64,000 nt of DNA from Corynebacterium anserum (GTDB taxonomy: Bacteria > Actinomycetota > Actinomycetes > Mycobacteriales > Mycobacteriaceae), in NCBI RefSeq assembly GCF_014262665.1, contig NZ_CP046883.1:806001-870000 (forward strand). Direction: 5' to 3'. The notes below the pieces were generated by a model. That model worked only from the letters and a program-made list of their open reading frames with translations, ran no database searches and was not told the origin of the DNA. Both the position numbers and the translations under genes were made by a program. Positions 18,376 through 26,572 of the stretch are shown one piece after another. Position 1 is the stretch's first letter, and each line of letters begins with the position of its first letter.

Positions 18376-18395
18376 TCGAACATATGTGCTATAAT
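18376..18395 (+). promoter_or_regulatory. LexA-like SOS box overlapping a TATAAT promoter
   Basis: TCGAACATATGTGCTA (18376-18391) matches 12 of 14 defined positions of the actinobacterial LexA consensus TCGAACNNNNGTTCGA-type box as given for corynebacteria (TCGAACANNTGTTCGA). Its right edge overlaps a consensus -10, TATAAT (18390-18395), pointing toward the HEPN-like gene. A second near-palindrome, TCGAA-TAG-TTCGA, lies just upstream at 18367-18379. Binding would block RNA polymerase, as expected for repression. Confidence 0.55.
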
Positions 18396-18530
18396 AGGGG
18401 TGAAAACAAGATAGTTGTCCGGCACCTTCATAGACTGTTGCTAAATATGCGAGCGAGAGAACCGCTGCTGGTCGTGCCCAGAAGTGACAGAGAATTGGCT
18501 GCGTGGTGATGACCACCAAAGGAGGAAATC

Positions 18531-18938
18531 ATGGCTACGGTGCATAGGATTAACGGGACCATGAGGCCGAGTGCCCAGGCGTTCATTGATGATGCCGAAC
18601 GTCTGCTTGAGCTCGCGCGCGTGTGCGAGAAATCAGATGACTCGGTGGTGTATTCCTATCGTGCGGCCTTAAGGGCAGCGGGAGCTCTCATTGAGTGGGC
18701 TATGCATAAGCGTAAGCGTTACCCAAAGGGATCTGCGTGGGACAAGTTGCGGAAGCTTGACCCTTCCATGAGCACATGGGCGGCACATTTCGAAGCGCAT
18801 GCCCGGTTGGCCAGTCGCGCCGGGATGGGTTTAGAGAGGGGTGTGGATCCGACGGTTGCTGAGCAGATTTACAGACAGGCGTGCGAACTTGTTGATGTGG
18901 CTCGGGGTCGTTTGGGTTATATGCCAGATGTTGCCTAA
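18531..18938 (+). CDS. Small HEPN-like protein (SAV_6107 family)
   Basis: The 135-residue, all-helical protein resembles the SAV_6107 HEPN family found across actinobacteria. Visible features are a short disordered start, helices with AFIDDAERLLELARV and YRAALRAAGALIEW, a basic stretch KRKRYPKGSAWDKL, and a C-terminal helix ending in VARGRLGYMPDV. HEPN domains are often RNases or nucleotide-binding; the classical Rx4-6H ribonuclease motif is not obvious here. Translation starts at ATG 18531 after a near-perfect AAAGGAGG 6 nt upstream. The promoter carries a LexA-like box, so SOS induction is suggested. Confidence 0.72.
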   Translation: MATVHRINGTMRPSAQAFIDDAERLLELARVCEKSDDSVVYSYRAALRAAGALIEWAMHKRKRYPKGSAWDKLRKLDPSMSTWAAHFEAHARLASRAGMGLERGVDPTVAEQIYRQACELVDVARGRLGYMPDVA

Positions 18939-19240
18939 TTGTGGTGGCTCCGTGCGGATTGCTCGTAGAAATACGGAAAGCATACGAGTCTTGATCAGCC
19001 CGCGCGTGTACGCTCGGGCATTGTGCTAGAACAGACCGAAGTTTTCTTCGCGAGAGTGGAACTTAAACACTAGGCTGATCGTTGTACCCAGTAGAGAGTA
19101 CTTTGCTGAGGGAAATGCTGGAAGTCTTAATCACTGAGCGAAAATGAGATGTGGCTCATAGGCTCGTGTGGATAAGGTTGGTAAGGCATGAGGTAACACA
19201 GTGCGGCTACGTATCGCACTGCCAACATTTGGAGGTAACC
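18939..19240. other. 302-bp intergenic stretch before DUF3040 gene
   Basis: I see no gene here. A TAGGCT -10-like hexamer at 19073-19078 could start a transcript with a leader of about 160 nt for the downstream membrane gene, but no -35 is obvious. No terminator-like hairpin follows the HEPN-like gene. Confidence 0.4.
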
Positions 19241-19639
19241 GTGGCTCTATCCGAGCAGGAACAGCGTGCGCTGGAAGAAATTGAGCGCGCACTGTACGCC
19301 GAAGACCCTCGCTTCGCCCAGCGTGCAAGGAAAGGGGCGCAAGAGTCCACCTTTAGCCTGAACATCCGTTCTGTGGCGCTGATCCTCCTCGGTCTCTGTG
19401 CAATGATAGGTGGTATCAGCCTCGCGCAATTCTCCCTATGGTTTGTAGCGCTGAGCATCGTAGGTTTCCTCATTATGTTTGCTGGTGGTTTACTCGCGTT
19501 CCGGGGAGGAGGCTCTATGGCATCCGGGCGAAAAACTCTCGCAAAGGCCGGTGGGGCTGCACGCATGTCAAAAGCTAAAAGCCCCGGAGGTTTCGGCGAC
19601 AGAATGGAAGAAAGCTTCCGCCGCCGTTTTGAGCGCTGA
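19241..19639 (+). CDS. DUF3040 family membrane protein
   Basis: The 132-residue protein opens with MALSEQEQRALEEIERALYA, the signature of the actinobacterial DUF3040 family, and has two hydrophobic helices at about 46-66 and 71-91. The C-terminal tail is basic and glycine-rich and ends in RRRFER, so it probably faces the cytoplasm. The start is GTG 19241 with GGAGGT 5 nt upstream. The family always sits near mraZ in related genomes (M. tuberculosis Rv2169c), but its function is not known. Confidence 0.85.
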   Translation: MALSEQEQRALEEIERALYAEDPRFAQRARKGAQESTFSLNIRSVALILLGLCAMIGGISLAQFSLWFVALSIVGFLIMFAGGLLAFRGGGSMASGRKTLAKAGGAARMSKAKSPGGFGDRMEESFRRRFER

Positions 19640-19682
19640 GCTTAGTGGGGTGCGCGCACCCAATGCCAGCGCGACTATTCTC

Positions 19683-19716
19683 AAACCCTTCTCTGAGAGA
19701 CAAGAGAAGGGTTTTT
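19683..19716 (+). terminator. Rho-independent terminator after DUF3040 gene
   Basis: AAACCCTTCTCT (19683-19694) pairs perfectly with AGAGAAGGGTTT (19703-19714) across an 8-nt loop, with further T residues following. It isolates the dcw cluster from upstream transcription. Confidence 0.9.
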
Positions 19717-19771
19717 GTGTGCTCTCAGAATGTGAGGGTTCCCTACTGTGTCTCCACTGCGCAGCTCGTTT

Positions 19772-19787
19772 CCCCACTTTCCCCCAC
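19772..19787 (-). promoter_or_regulatory. Inverted pair of MraZ-type boxes
   Basis: CCCCAC TTTC CCCCAC reads on the minus strand as GTGGGG-GAAA-GTGGGG. This is the same 10-bp spacing as the main operator but with opposite orientation, about 290 bp further upstream. Confidence 0.5.
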
Positions 19788-20063
19788 TTGAGACTCTCTC
19801 GGCCACGAAGGCTCCATCTTTATTGAGGAAAATACAATGTAAACTGCGGATTTTTACACTGTTTTTGGGGTGGATAAGTTGTTAGGGGAGGGATCGAAAG
19901 AAGTTTTTAAGTGGGGGAAATCCTCTGAGTGAGGTGTGTGGGTGGAGAGATGGGGGAAAGGGTGAGTCTTGCGGAAAACCCTATGATTAGGTTTAATGTG
20001 CCAGGTAGTAGGTAGAAAGTAACCCTAAAGTTTTTATTTAAAGTTCGGCGTGTGTCTGTTTTA

Positions 20064-20089
20064 GTGGGAGAGAGTGGGGTAAAGTGGGG
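20064..20089 (+). promoter_or_regulatory. MraZ operator: three GTGGG direct repeats
   Basis: GTGGGA (20064), GTGGGG (20074) and GTGGGG (20084) are spaced exactly 10 bp apart. MraZ family repressors bind such TGGGN-N5 direct repeats upstream of their own gene. The last repeat ends about 80 bp before the mraZ start. Confidence 0.85.
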
Positions 20090-20170
20090 GAAGGCAACGC
20101 GCCGATAACTAAACAGAGCTAGTGAAGACGACACACTGACATCCAACGTTGAAGGAAGGAGCCGTGCGAC

Positions 20171-20602
20171 ATGTTCTTCGGTACCTTCACTCCTAAGTTG
20201 GATGACAAGGGCAGGCTGACGATGCCAGCGAAATTCCGCGAGGAATTGTCCGATGGCCTCATGGTTGTCAAGGGACAGGATCGAAGCCTAGCGGTGTATC
20301 CGCGGGCTGAATTTCTCGTCCGAGCGAAGAAAGCAGCAGCCGCGTCACGTACGAACCCCCGGGCACGCGCCTTTGTGCGAAACCTGGCGGCCAGTGCTGA
20401 CGAGCAGTCTCCCGATGCGCAGGGGCGCATCACCATTTCGATGTCACACCGGCGATACGCAGGTTTGTCGAAGGAATGTGTGGTGATTGGCAATGTGGAT
20501 TTCGTGGAGATCTGGGATGCCGAAGCCTGGAAGGCTTACTCTGCGCAGCACGAAGAGGACTTCTCGATGGGTGATGACGATTCCTTCGCGGAATTCCTCT
20601 AA
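20171..20602 (+). CDS. mraZ: Transcriptional regulator MraZ
   Basis: MraZ is a ring-forming DNA-binding protein that regulates the division and cell-wall cluster. The 143-residue protein carries two SpoVT-AbrB-like halves, each with the DxxGR-type signature: [19 protein letters not shown] at the N-terminus and [17 protein letters not shown] in the second half. The acidic C-terminus ([15 protein letters not shown]) is typical of actinobacterial members. AAGGAAGGAG lies about 9 nt before ATG 20171. The GTGGG direct repeats upstream are its expected autoregulatory site. Confidence 0.96.
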   Translation: MFFGTFTPKLDDKGRLTMPAKFREELSDGLMVVKGQDRSLAVYPRAEFLVRAKKAAAASRTNPRARAFVRNLAASADEQSPDAQGRITISMSHRRYAGLSKECVVIGNVDFVEIWDAEAWKAYSAQHEEDFSMGDDDSFAEFL

Positions 20603-20906
20603 GTCTCTATACACCGCAGCACCTTGTCATATGTCTGCACTGAGAGTGTGCGCAGGCCCTTACCTGCGTGGACGACGTGACGTTTGATGTACTTCCCCAA
20701 TATCAAGCCCACACCCACGCAGGTGAGGCCCTGTTCACACTCGAGTCTTTACTTCAGCGAGTAACGATCGTTCGCTGATAGCAATAGCTCTTTGTTTTCT
20801 TGACCGCCGTTGCCACGCCGTACGTGTGAGCGATTGACCGATATAGCTCCTCACTGGCTTCTCACTGTGAGTAACGACGAATAGGAAAGGAGAGTGTAGT
20901 TTCCGA
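20603..20906. other. 304-bp spacer between mraZ and rsmH
   Basis: No gene is seen. TTGACC sequences at about 20798 and 20836 resemble -35 elements, but no well-spaced -10 follows. AGGAAAGGAGAG (20883-20894) is the probable rsmH ribosome-binding region, rather far from its ATG. Confidence 0.4.
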
Positions 20907-21938
20907 ATGAGTTCAACCCAGCAGTATGGACACGTCCCCGTCATGCGAGACCGCATGGTCGAGCTCGTAGGCGCGGGCGTGAATTCGGAACTAGCACCCG
21001 CCACTCCCATCGTCGTGGATGGAACGCTAGGCGCAGGGGGGCATACCGAGGCCTTTTTGGAAAGATTTCCTCACATCGTGGTTATCGGGCTAGACCGCGA
21101 CCCTCATGCTCTGGCGAAAGCCGAAGAACGTCTTGCGCGTTTTGGCGAGCGTTTCCTTAGCTACCGTTGCCGCTTCGACCAGATCACTGAGGCAATCGAT
21201 GTATTGGCTGCCCGCAATGCACTGCCTGTGAATGTCCGCGAAACTGGTATTTCCGGATTTCTTTTTGACCTAGGCGTTTCTTCGATGCAGCTCGACCAGG
21301 CTGAACGTGGGTTCGCTTATAGCGTGGACGCCCCACTGGATATGCGAATGGATCCAACCACGAGGCTGACAGCCGCGGACATTCTCAATAACTATTCACA
21401 CGGCGACCTCGCTCGAGTTTTGCGAACCTATGGCGATGAGCGCTTCGCAGGGAAGATTGCCAGCGCGGTTGTGCGTGAACGCGAAAAAGCACCGTTTAGC
21501 AACTCGGCGCGCTTGGTGGAACTGCTCTATGCAACTATCCCAGCAGCTTCCCGGCGTACCGGTGGACACCCCGCGAAACGCACGTTCCAAGCCTTGCGTG
21601 TTGAAGTCAATGCTGAGTTAGAGGCACTGAAGAGGGTGATTCCTGAAGCAAGCTCGTGGCTTCACATTGGAGGTACGGGGGTGTTCATGAGTTACCAGAG
21701 CCTCGAGGACAAGATCGTGAAGAAAGCGCTCAGCGAGATGACGTCTTCTAAAACGCCAGTGGGATTGCCGATGGATTTGCCGGGAGCCGAGGCGGAATTT
21801 GAACTACGGACACGAGGAGCAGAAAAAGCGTCATCGGAGGAAATTGAACTCAACCCCCGCGCCGCTCCTGTGCGGGTGAGGGCCGCTAGCAGGGTGAGTA
21901 TGCGGGACTACGCAAAATTTCCGGTGCCGCCAAGATAA
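20907..21938 (+). CDS. rsmH: 16S rRNA (cytosine1402-N4)-methyltransferase RsmH
   Basis: This enzyme uses S-adenosylmethionine to methylate C1402 in the ribosomal P site. The 343-residue protein has the family opening [13 protein letters not shown], the SAM-binding [26 protein letters not shown], the [18 protein letters not shown] block and [15 protein letters not shown]. It is the second gene of the dcw cluster. The ATG at 20907 lies about 13 nt after AGGAAAGGAGAG. Its stop codon falls inside an 18-bp tandem duplication. Confidence 0.96.
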   Translation: MSSTQQYGHVPVMRDRMVELVGAGVNSELAPATPIVVDGTLGAGGHTEAFLERFPHIVVIGLDRDPHALAKAEERLARFGERFLSYRCRFDQITEAIDVLAARNALPVNVRETGISGFLFDLGVSSMQLDQAERGFAYSVDAPLDMRMDPTTRLTAADILNNYSHGDLARVLRTYGDERFAGKIASAVVREREKAPFSNSARLVELLYATIPAASRRTGGHPAKRTFQALRVEVNAELEALKRVIPEASSWLHIGGTGVFMSYQSLEDKIVKKALSEMTSSKTPVGLPMDLPGAEAEFELRTRGAEKASSEEIELNPRAAPVRVRAASRVSMRDYAKFPVPPR

Positions 21939-21965
21939 CTCCTCATTCCAAGATAACTCCTCATT
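21930..21965. repeat. 18-bp perfect tandem duplication at rsmH stop codon
   Basis: CCAAGATAACTCCTCATT occurs at 21930-21947 and again at 21948-21965 with no gap. The first copy contains the rsmH stop codon TAA (21936-21938), so the second copy is a non-coding duplicate of the gene end. Confidence 0.9.
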
Positions 21966-22045
21966 CGGACGAGTCCCCAACGCTAACAACATCAAAGCAA
22001 AACACTACACGTACACCTCATTTTTTCGACAAGGACTATCGCAGC

Positions 22046-22918
22046 ATGACGACCGGAATCTTCAATACCACCCGGACTACCGCGGATTTTCCACGCCGAG
22101 CACGCAATGTTCACACCTATGAACCGAGCGAGCACGTCGAGAGCTCATCGCTGCGTGGCAGCAGGAAGGCTACGTCTGCGCCAGTGAGGCAGTTGCCTCG
22201 CACAGGTCGGATCGGTTCCAAACAACGTGTATCAGTGCGCGGTGTGCGACAGACCCAGGTAAAAACGGGGCAGTCGTCCATCGTCCGCTGGGCTATCTCT
22301 CTCATCGCTGTCTTGATCCTGGGAGTATCCGCCGTGATGTATCTCTCCGGTGTGACGACCGAACAGTCCTTCCAGTTAGCTGATGCGCGACAGCAATCCG
22401 ACGAACTATCCAACCAGTTGGAAACGCTGGAGCGCGACGTCGCACACGCTCAGTCCTCAGCTAACATCGCCGCAAAAGCTAGTGAATTGGGCATGGTCGC
22501 TCCTGCTAAGTCAGGAATCTTGGACGTCAACGGCGACAAAGTGGAGGAACGTCGGGCCAGTGATAACTCAGCCAACCGTGAAGTGATCGATATCAATGGG
22601 GATACGCGCCAGCGCGGAGCAACCTCCAACCCACAGGAAACCAACTCCGTTCCTGGTTTGGCTCCCTCCAACCCAGTTGATGCCTCCTCACACGCCGTGA
22701 CCCAGAATGGTTTGCCTTACGCTGATCGTCATGCGACGGTTCCGAATCCGGCAGACGCTGGCGCGGCTGGAACCGCGGACGCTGCGGTAACCCCTGCGTC
22801 GCCGACAGGCAACGGTAATGCGGCTCAGATACCGGCACCGGCTGCTGCCAACGGTGCCCCAGCACAAGTCCCGGCAAACCAGCCGAATAACGCGCCAGCT
22901 CCACAGGCAACCCCATAG
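22046..22918 (+). CDS. ftsL: FtsL-like bitopic division protein with long Pro/Ala-rich tail
   Basis: This is the single-pass protein found between rsmH and ftsI in actinobacteria (M. tuberculosis Rv2164c position). The 290-residue product has a basic cytoplasmic region of about 80 residues, one membrane helix at about 81-102 (IVRWAISLIAVLILGVSAVM), and a periplasmic coiled coil at about 105-150 of FtsL/DivIC type. It then has about 140 residues of low-complexity Asn/Ala/Pro sequence. Assignment rests on topology and position, since FtsL is poorly conserved. It should join FtsQ and FtsI at the septum. The extracytoplasmic tail is long for the family and could span the cell wall. Confidence 0.75.
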   Translation: MTTGIFNTTRTTADFPRRARNVHTYEPSEHVESSSLRGSRKATSAPVRQLPRTGRIGSKQRVSVRGVRQTQVKTGQSSIVRWAISLIAVLILGVSAVMYLSGVTTEQSFQLADARQQSDELSNQLETLERDVAHAQSSANIAAKASELGMVAPAKSGILDVNGDKVEERRASDNSANREVIDINGDTRQRGATSNPQETNSVPGLAPSNPVDASSHAVTQNGLPYADRHATVPNPADAGAAGTADAAVTPASPTGNGNAAQIPAPAAANGAPAQVPANQPNNAPAPQATP

Positions 22919-23055
22919 ACAGAGGAGCCTTTGAAGGCATCTGACCTGCAGGGAAAACTTTAAGCCAGGACACGCCGGGAGTCTTGCCCGGCTCTTGGCA
23001 TTTCAATAAGCGACAATGAACCGGACTACTGCCCGCAGAAAGGAGTGAATGGGTT

Positions 23056-24945
23056 GTGTCACACGACCAGAGGCCTTCTTCTGCGCGATCAGTAAACGGC
23101 AACTCGTGGATGATCCTGGATAACTCATCCGCCCGTTTCAATAAGCGCGTTCGCATGATCCTGGCGGTGATCGTACTCCTTGTCTCGGCTCTCGTACTTC
23201 GATTGACCTGGGTTCAGCTTATTGCTGGTCCTTCTTTGGCATCCCAAGCCCAAATGCAGCGCACGGCCGTAATCACCGAACCTGCCCACCGTGGCGCCAT
23301 CACGGATCGTAATGGAAAGATCCTCGCGTACACGATGGAAGCGCGTTCCCTCTCCGTCCACCCGAAGCGCCTCATGGATTTCATGCAGGAACGCCACGAC
23401 CTGGATCCGGATAACGTCCCAGAACCAAAGCAACGCCTTGAGGAGATCATCAACGAACTTCCAAAGATGATCAACGATGAGGGAGACGACATCCGCAGTG
23501 AGGATCTCCGTGAAAAACTCACCGCCGATTCCAACTACGAAGTTTTGGTACGCAATGTTGACCCAGATGTGGCACAGGAAGTAGTGAAGAAATTCCCGGA
23601 GATTACCTCCGAGCGTCAGGACATTCGTCAATACCCAAATGGAGCCGTTGCGGAGAATGTCATCGGCAAGATCAGCATGGACAATCAGGGGCAATTCGGC
23701 CTTGAATTGTCACAGGATGGCCGTCTCCAAGGTATCAATGGCTCCCGCACCGTCGACGTGGCTGGAGACGGCTACGCTATCCCCGGTTCGACACGTGATG
23801 AGCATCCTGCGGTCAATGGAGATGCTTTTGAACTGACTCTTGACTTGGATGCTCAGACAGTCATTCAGCAGCAAGTTCAACAGGCTCGGGAAAAGTCCGG
23901 TGCAAAGTCGGCAAACGCCGTCGTGTTAGATGCACACACTGGGGAAATCGTGGCAATGGCGTCGTCGGATACCATCAATCCGAATGGAGACATTGACAAG
24001 CAGCTGAAACAAAACAAGGTTTTCGGTGATAGGACTACTGCCAACTCCTATGAGCCAGGATCCGTAGCAAAGGTGATGACCGCTGCTGCGGCGCTTCAGG
24101 AGGGAAAGACTACTCCGGACGAAGTGCTGCAGGTTCCGGGGCAGATTGAAATGGCTGGAGTCACCGTCAAAGATGCCTGGTCCCATGGAGTAGTTCCCTT
24201 CACCACCACAGGAATTTTCGGTAAGTCGTCAAACGTCGGCACGCTGATGCTGGCCCAGCGTGTGGGTGAGGAGAAAATGTACGAATACTTCCGTAACTTT
24301 GGAATTGGCCAAGCTACGGGGGTGGGGCTGCCATATGAAACGGCGGGGTATATGCCCGAGCTGAGTCAGTGGTCCGGAGGCACCTTTGCCAACTTGCCGA
24401 TCGGGCAGGGAATGTCCATGAGCTTGTTGCAGATGACCAGTATTTATCAGACCTTGGCCAATGATGGTGTCCGCGTAGAACCTCGTATCATCCGCTCGGT
24501 CACCACCGCCGATGGGTCAGTATTGCCTGCGGAGGAACCGAAGAAAACGACTGTTGTTTCCCCCGGGACCGCGCGCAAAACCATTGACATGTTCCGTGCT
24601 GTCACTCAGTCAGACCCCACCGGCGTACAGCAAGGCACCGGGTATAAGGCAGCGATTGATGGATACCAGGTCTCAGGAAAAACGGGTACCGCTCAACAGA
24701 TTGACGAAAAGACGGGGGCGTATTCCAATTCTCAGTATTGGATCACTTTCGCGGGCGTGGCTCCAGCCGATAATCCACGTTTTGTCGTGGGCATCATGTT
24801 GGATGATCCGAAGCGAGGCACTGATGGCAGTGGCGGGCAGTCTGCAGCGCCGCTTTATCACGACATTGCGTCCTGGTTGATGGATCATTACAACGTGCCA
24901 CTATCTGCTGACCCCGGACCAAAACTGATGTTGGAGAAGAAATAA
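23056..24945 (+). CDS. ftsI: Septal penicillin-binding protein FtsI (PBP2b/PbpB)
   Basis: This class B transpeptidase cross-links septal peptidoglycan with FtsW. The 629-residue protein has a membrane helix at about 33-56, a PBP dimerisation region at about 75-250, and the transpeptidase domain with SxxK (Ser336 and Lys339 in EPGSVAKV), SSN at 391-393 and KTGTAQ beginning at 542. The start is GTG 23056 with AAAGGAG about 10 nt upstream. murE follows after 4 bp. No PASTA repeats follow the transpeptidase domain. Confidence 0.95.
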   Translation: MSHDQRPSSARSVNGNSWMILDNSSARFNKRVRMILAVIVLLVSALVLRLTWVQLIAGPSLASQAQMQRTAVITEPAHRGAITDRNGKILAYTMEARSLSVHPKRLMDFMQERHDLDPDNVPEPKQRLEEIINELPKMINDEGDDIRSEDLREKLTADSNYEVLVRNVDPDVAQEVVKKFPEITSERQDIRQYPNGAVAENVIGKISMDNQGQFGLELSQDGRLQGINGSRTVDVAGDGYAIPGSTRDEHPAVNGDAFELTLDLDAQTVIQQQVQQAREKSGAKSANAVVLDAHTGEIVAMASSDTINPNGDIDKQLKQNKVFGDRTTANSYEPGSVAKVMTAAAALQEGKTTPDEVLQVPGQIEMAGVTVKDAWSHGVVPFTTTGIFGKSSNVGTLMLAQRVGEEKMYEYFRNFGIGQATGVGLPYETAGYMPELSQWSGGTFANLPIGQGMSMSLLQMTSIYQTLANDGVRVEPRIIRSVTTADGSVLPAEEPKKTTVVSPGTARKTIDMFRAVTQSDPTGVQQGTGYKAAIDGYQVSGKTGTAQQIDEKTGAYSNSQYWITFAGVAPADNPRFVVGIMLDDPKRGTDGSGGQSAAPLYHDIASWLMDHYNVPLSADPGPKLMLEKK

Positions 24946-24949
24946 GAAC

Positions 24950-26572
24950 ATGACTACGCTGACCCGGCTTGTTGAGATCACGGACGGTGAAATCCGCCGT
25001 GGATCCGGAGCGTCCACCGAAGACGTCGCCGACCTCCGCGTGACCTCCGCGACCTTGGATTCTTCCCAGGTTCAGGCCGGTGGTTTATTTTGTGGTGTGC
25101 CAGGAACCCGTACCCACGGGGCAGCTTTCGCCGCCGAATCAGGTGCAGTAGCTGTGATGACCGATGCCGCCGGAGCGGACATCGTTGCGGAACAGGATCC
25201 CGACCTCCCTGTGCTTGTGGTCGACGATGTACGCCGGTGGATGGGCGACGTAGCGGCCGAGATATACGGGCACCCTTCTGATCAATTAAAGATTATCGGC
25301 ATCACCGGGACATCGGGTAAGACGACGACTTCTTATCTGGTGGCAAAAGCCCTCATGGGTGCACACTCCGTGGGGATCATAGGGACGACAGGTACGCGGA
25401 TTAACGGGCAGCCCGTCCCCACCAAGCTCACCACCCCTGAAGCGCCAACGATGCAAGCTTTACTTGCACGGATGGTGCACGAGGGTGTCACACACGTGGT
25501 GATGGAGGTCTCTTCGCACGCGCTTGCTCTCGGTCGCGTGCGTGGCATTAACTTCGATGTCGCCGCCTTTACTAACCTGAGCCAGGATCATCTGGATTTT
25601 CATCCCACGATGGATGACTATTTTGCTACCAAGGCCACGCTTTTCAGCCACACCTATGGCAACCCTTCTCCCGTGATATGCGTAGACGACGCGTGGGGGC
25701 AACGCTTGGCTCATATGGTTCAACGCCCAGATATGTGCACGGTCGCGACGAGTTCCGACGCCGCTAACCCTCTCCTTTCCCTCCCCGGAACGCACTGGCT
25801 GGTTAGGAAGGTGGAGGTGCGTTCTACGGGTGAGCAAAGGATTTATGTGACACGCAGTGGTGAAGCCTGCAGTGCTGCGTCGAGCGATGTTGATTATCAG
25901 ATCTCTCTAGCGGGCAGCTTTAATGTGGCTAACAGTCTCCTCGCGTTGGGGTGTGTTGAGGCTCTGGGTGAGCCGGAGTGTCTGGGGTGTATTGAGGATG
26001 TTGCCCGCAGCATTCAGGATGTGCAGGTACCGGGCCGTATGCAGTCAGTAAACGCTGGTCAGGATTTCTTGGCGCTGGTGGATTATGCGCACAAACCCGG
26101 GGCGGTGGCCGGAGTCGTTGGAACTCTGAGGGACTATATGCCTGACCCTGCGGGGCGTATTGCCATGGTGCTTGGTGCGGGAGGAAATCGCGATCGCGAT
26201 AAGCGCCCGAAGATGGGATATGAAGCTGCTCGAGTTGCCGACGCCGTCTTCGTCACCGACGATAATCCGCGAGACGAAGATCCCTCTCACATCCGTGCGA
26301 TGGTCCGTGAAGGAGCGGACAAGGCTGCGTCGGAACGAATGGGCAGTGAGGTACTCGTTGAGGAGGTTGCCGACCGAGCCGAGGCTATTCAACGAGCAGT
26401 TGAGTGGGCTAAGCCAGGAGACGCTGTCGTGGTTGCAGGAAAAGGTCACGAAAAAGGTCAGTTAATTGCGGGAGTGATGCACGATTTCGACGATGTTGAG
26501 GTGCTCAAGGCTTCTTTGCGAAGCAAGGTAGCTGAGTCGAGCGGCTTGAGGAGCGATGACAGAGAATCATGA
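24950..26572 (+). CDS. murE: UDP-MurNAc-L-Ala-D-Glu:meso-diaminopimelate ligase MurE
   Basis: This cytoplasmic ATP-dependent ligase adds the third stem residue to the peptidoglycan precursor. The 540-residue protein has the P-loop GITGTSGKTTTSYL (about 117-130), the substrate motif TTPEAPT, HALALGRVRG and, near the C-terminus, DNPRDEDP. The DNPR form of that motif indicates meso-diaminopimelate rather than lysine as substrate, which fits mycolata cell walls. It overlaps murF by 4 bp (ATGA), so translation is coupled. Confidence 0.96.
   Translation: MTTLTRLVEITDGEIRRGSGASTEDVADLRVTSATLDSSQVQAGGLFCGVPGTRTHGAAFAAESGAVAVMTDAAGADIVAEQDPDLPVLVVDDVRRWMGDVAAEIYGHPSDQLKIIGITGTSGKTTTSYLVAKALMGAHSVGIIGTTGTRINGQPVPTKLTTPEAPTMQALLARMVHEGVTHVVMEVSSHALALGRVRGINFDVAAFTNLSQDHLDFHPTMDDYFATKATLFSHTYGNPSPVICVDDAWGQRLAHMVQRPDMCTVATSSDAANPLLSLPGTHWLVRKVEVRSTGEQRIYVTRSGEACSAASSDVDYQISLAGSFNVANSLLALGCVEALGEPECLGCIEDVARSIQDVQVPGRMQSVNAGQDFLALVDYAHKPGAVAGVVGTLRDYMPDPAGRIAMVLGAGGNRDRDKRPKMGYEAARVADAVFVTDDNPRDEDPSHIRAMVREGADKAASERMGSEVLVEEVADRAEAIQRAVEWAKPGDAVVVAGKGHEKGQLIAGVMHDFDDVEVLKASLRSKVAESSGLRSDDRES

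Larger units (their letters stand above)
19717..20170. other. 454-bp mraZ upstream region
   Basis: There is no gene. The region is rich in GTGGG motifs: an inverted pair (19772-19787), single or degenerate copies around 19911 and 19938-19955, and a perfect triple array (20064-20089). An AACC-N-TATGATTA-GGTT imperfect palindrome lies near 19977-19994. AT-rich DNA around 20020-20042 may hold the promoter, but I cannot fix the hexamers. Confidence 0.6.

Noticed and set aside
18325..18519. N-terminal extension of the GNAT protein
   Set aside because: It would run through the promoter and LexA-like box of the divergent gene and has an unlikely composition for a GNAT start.
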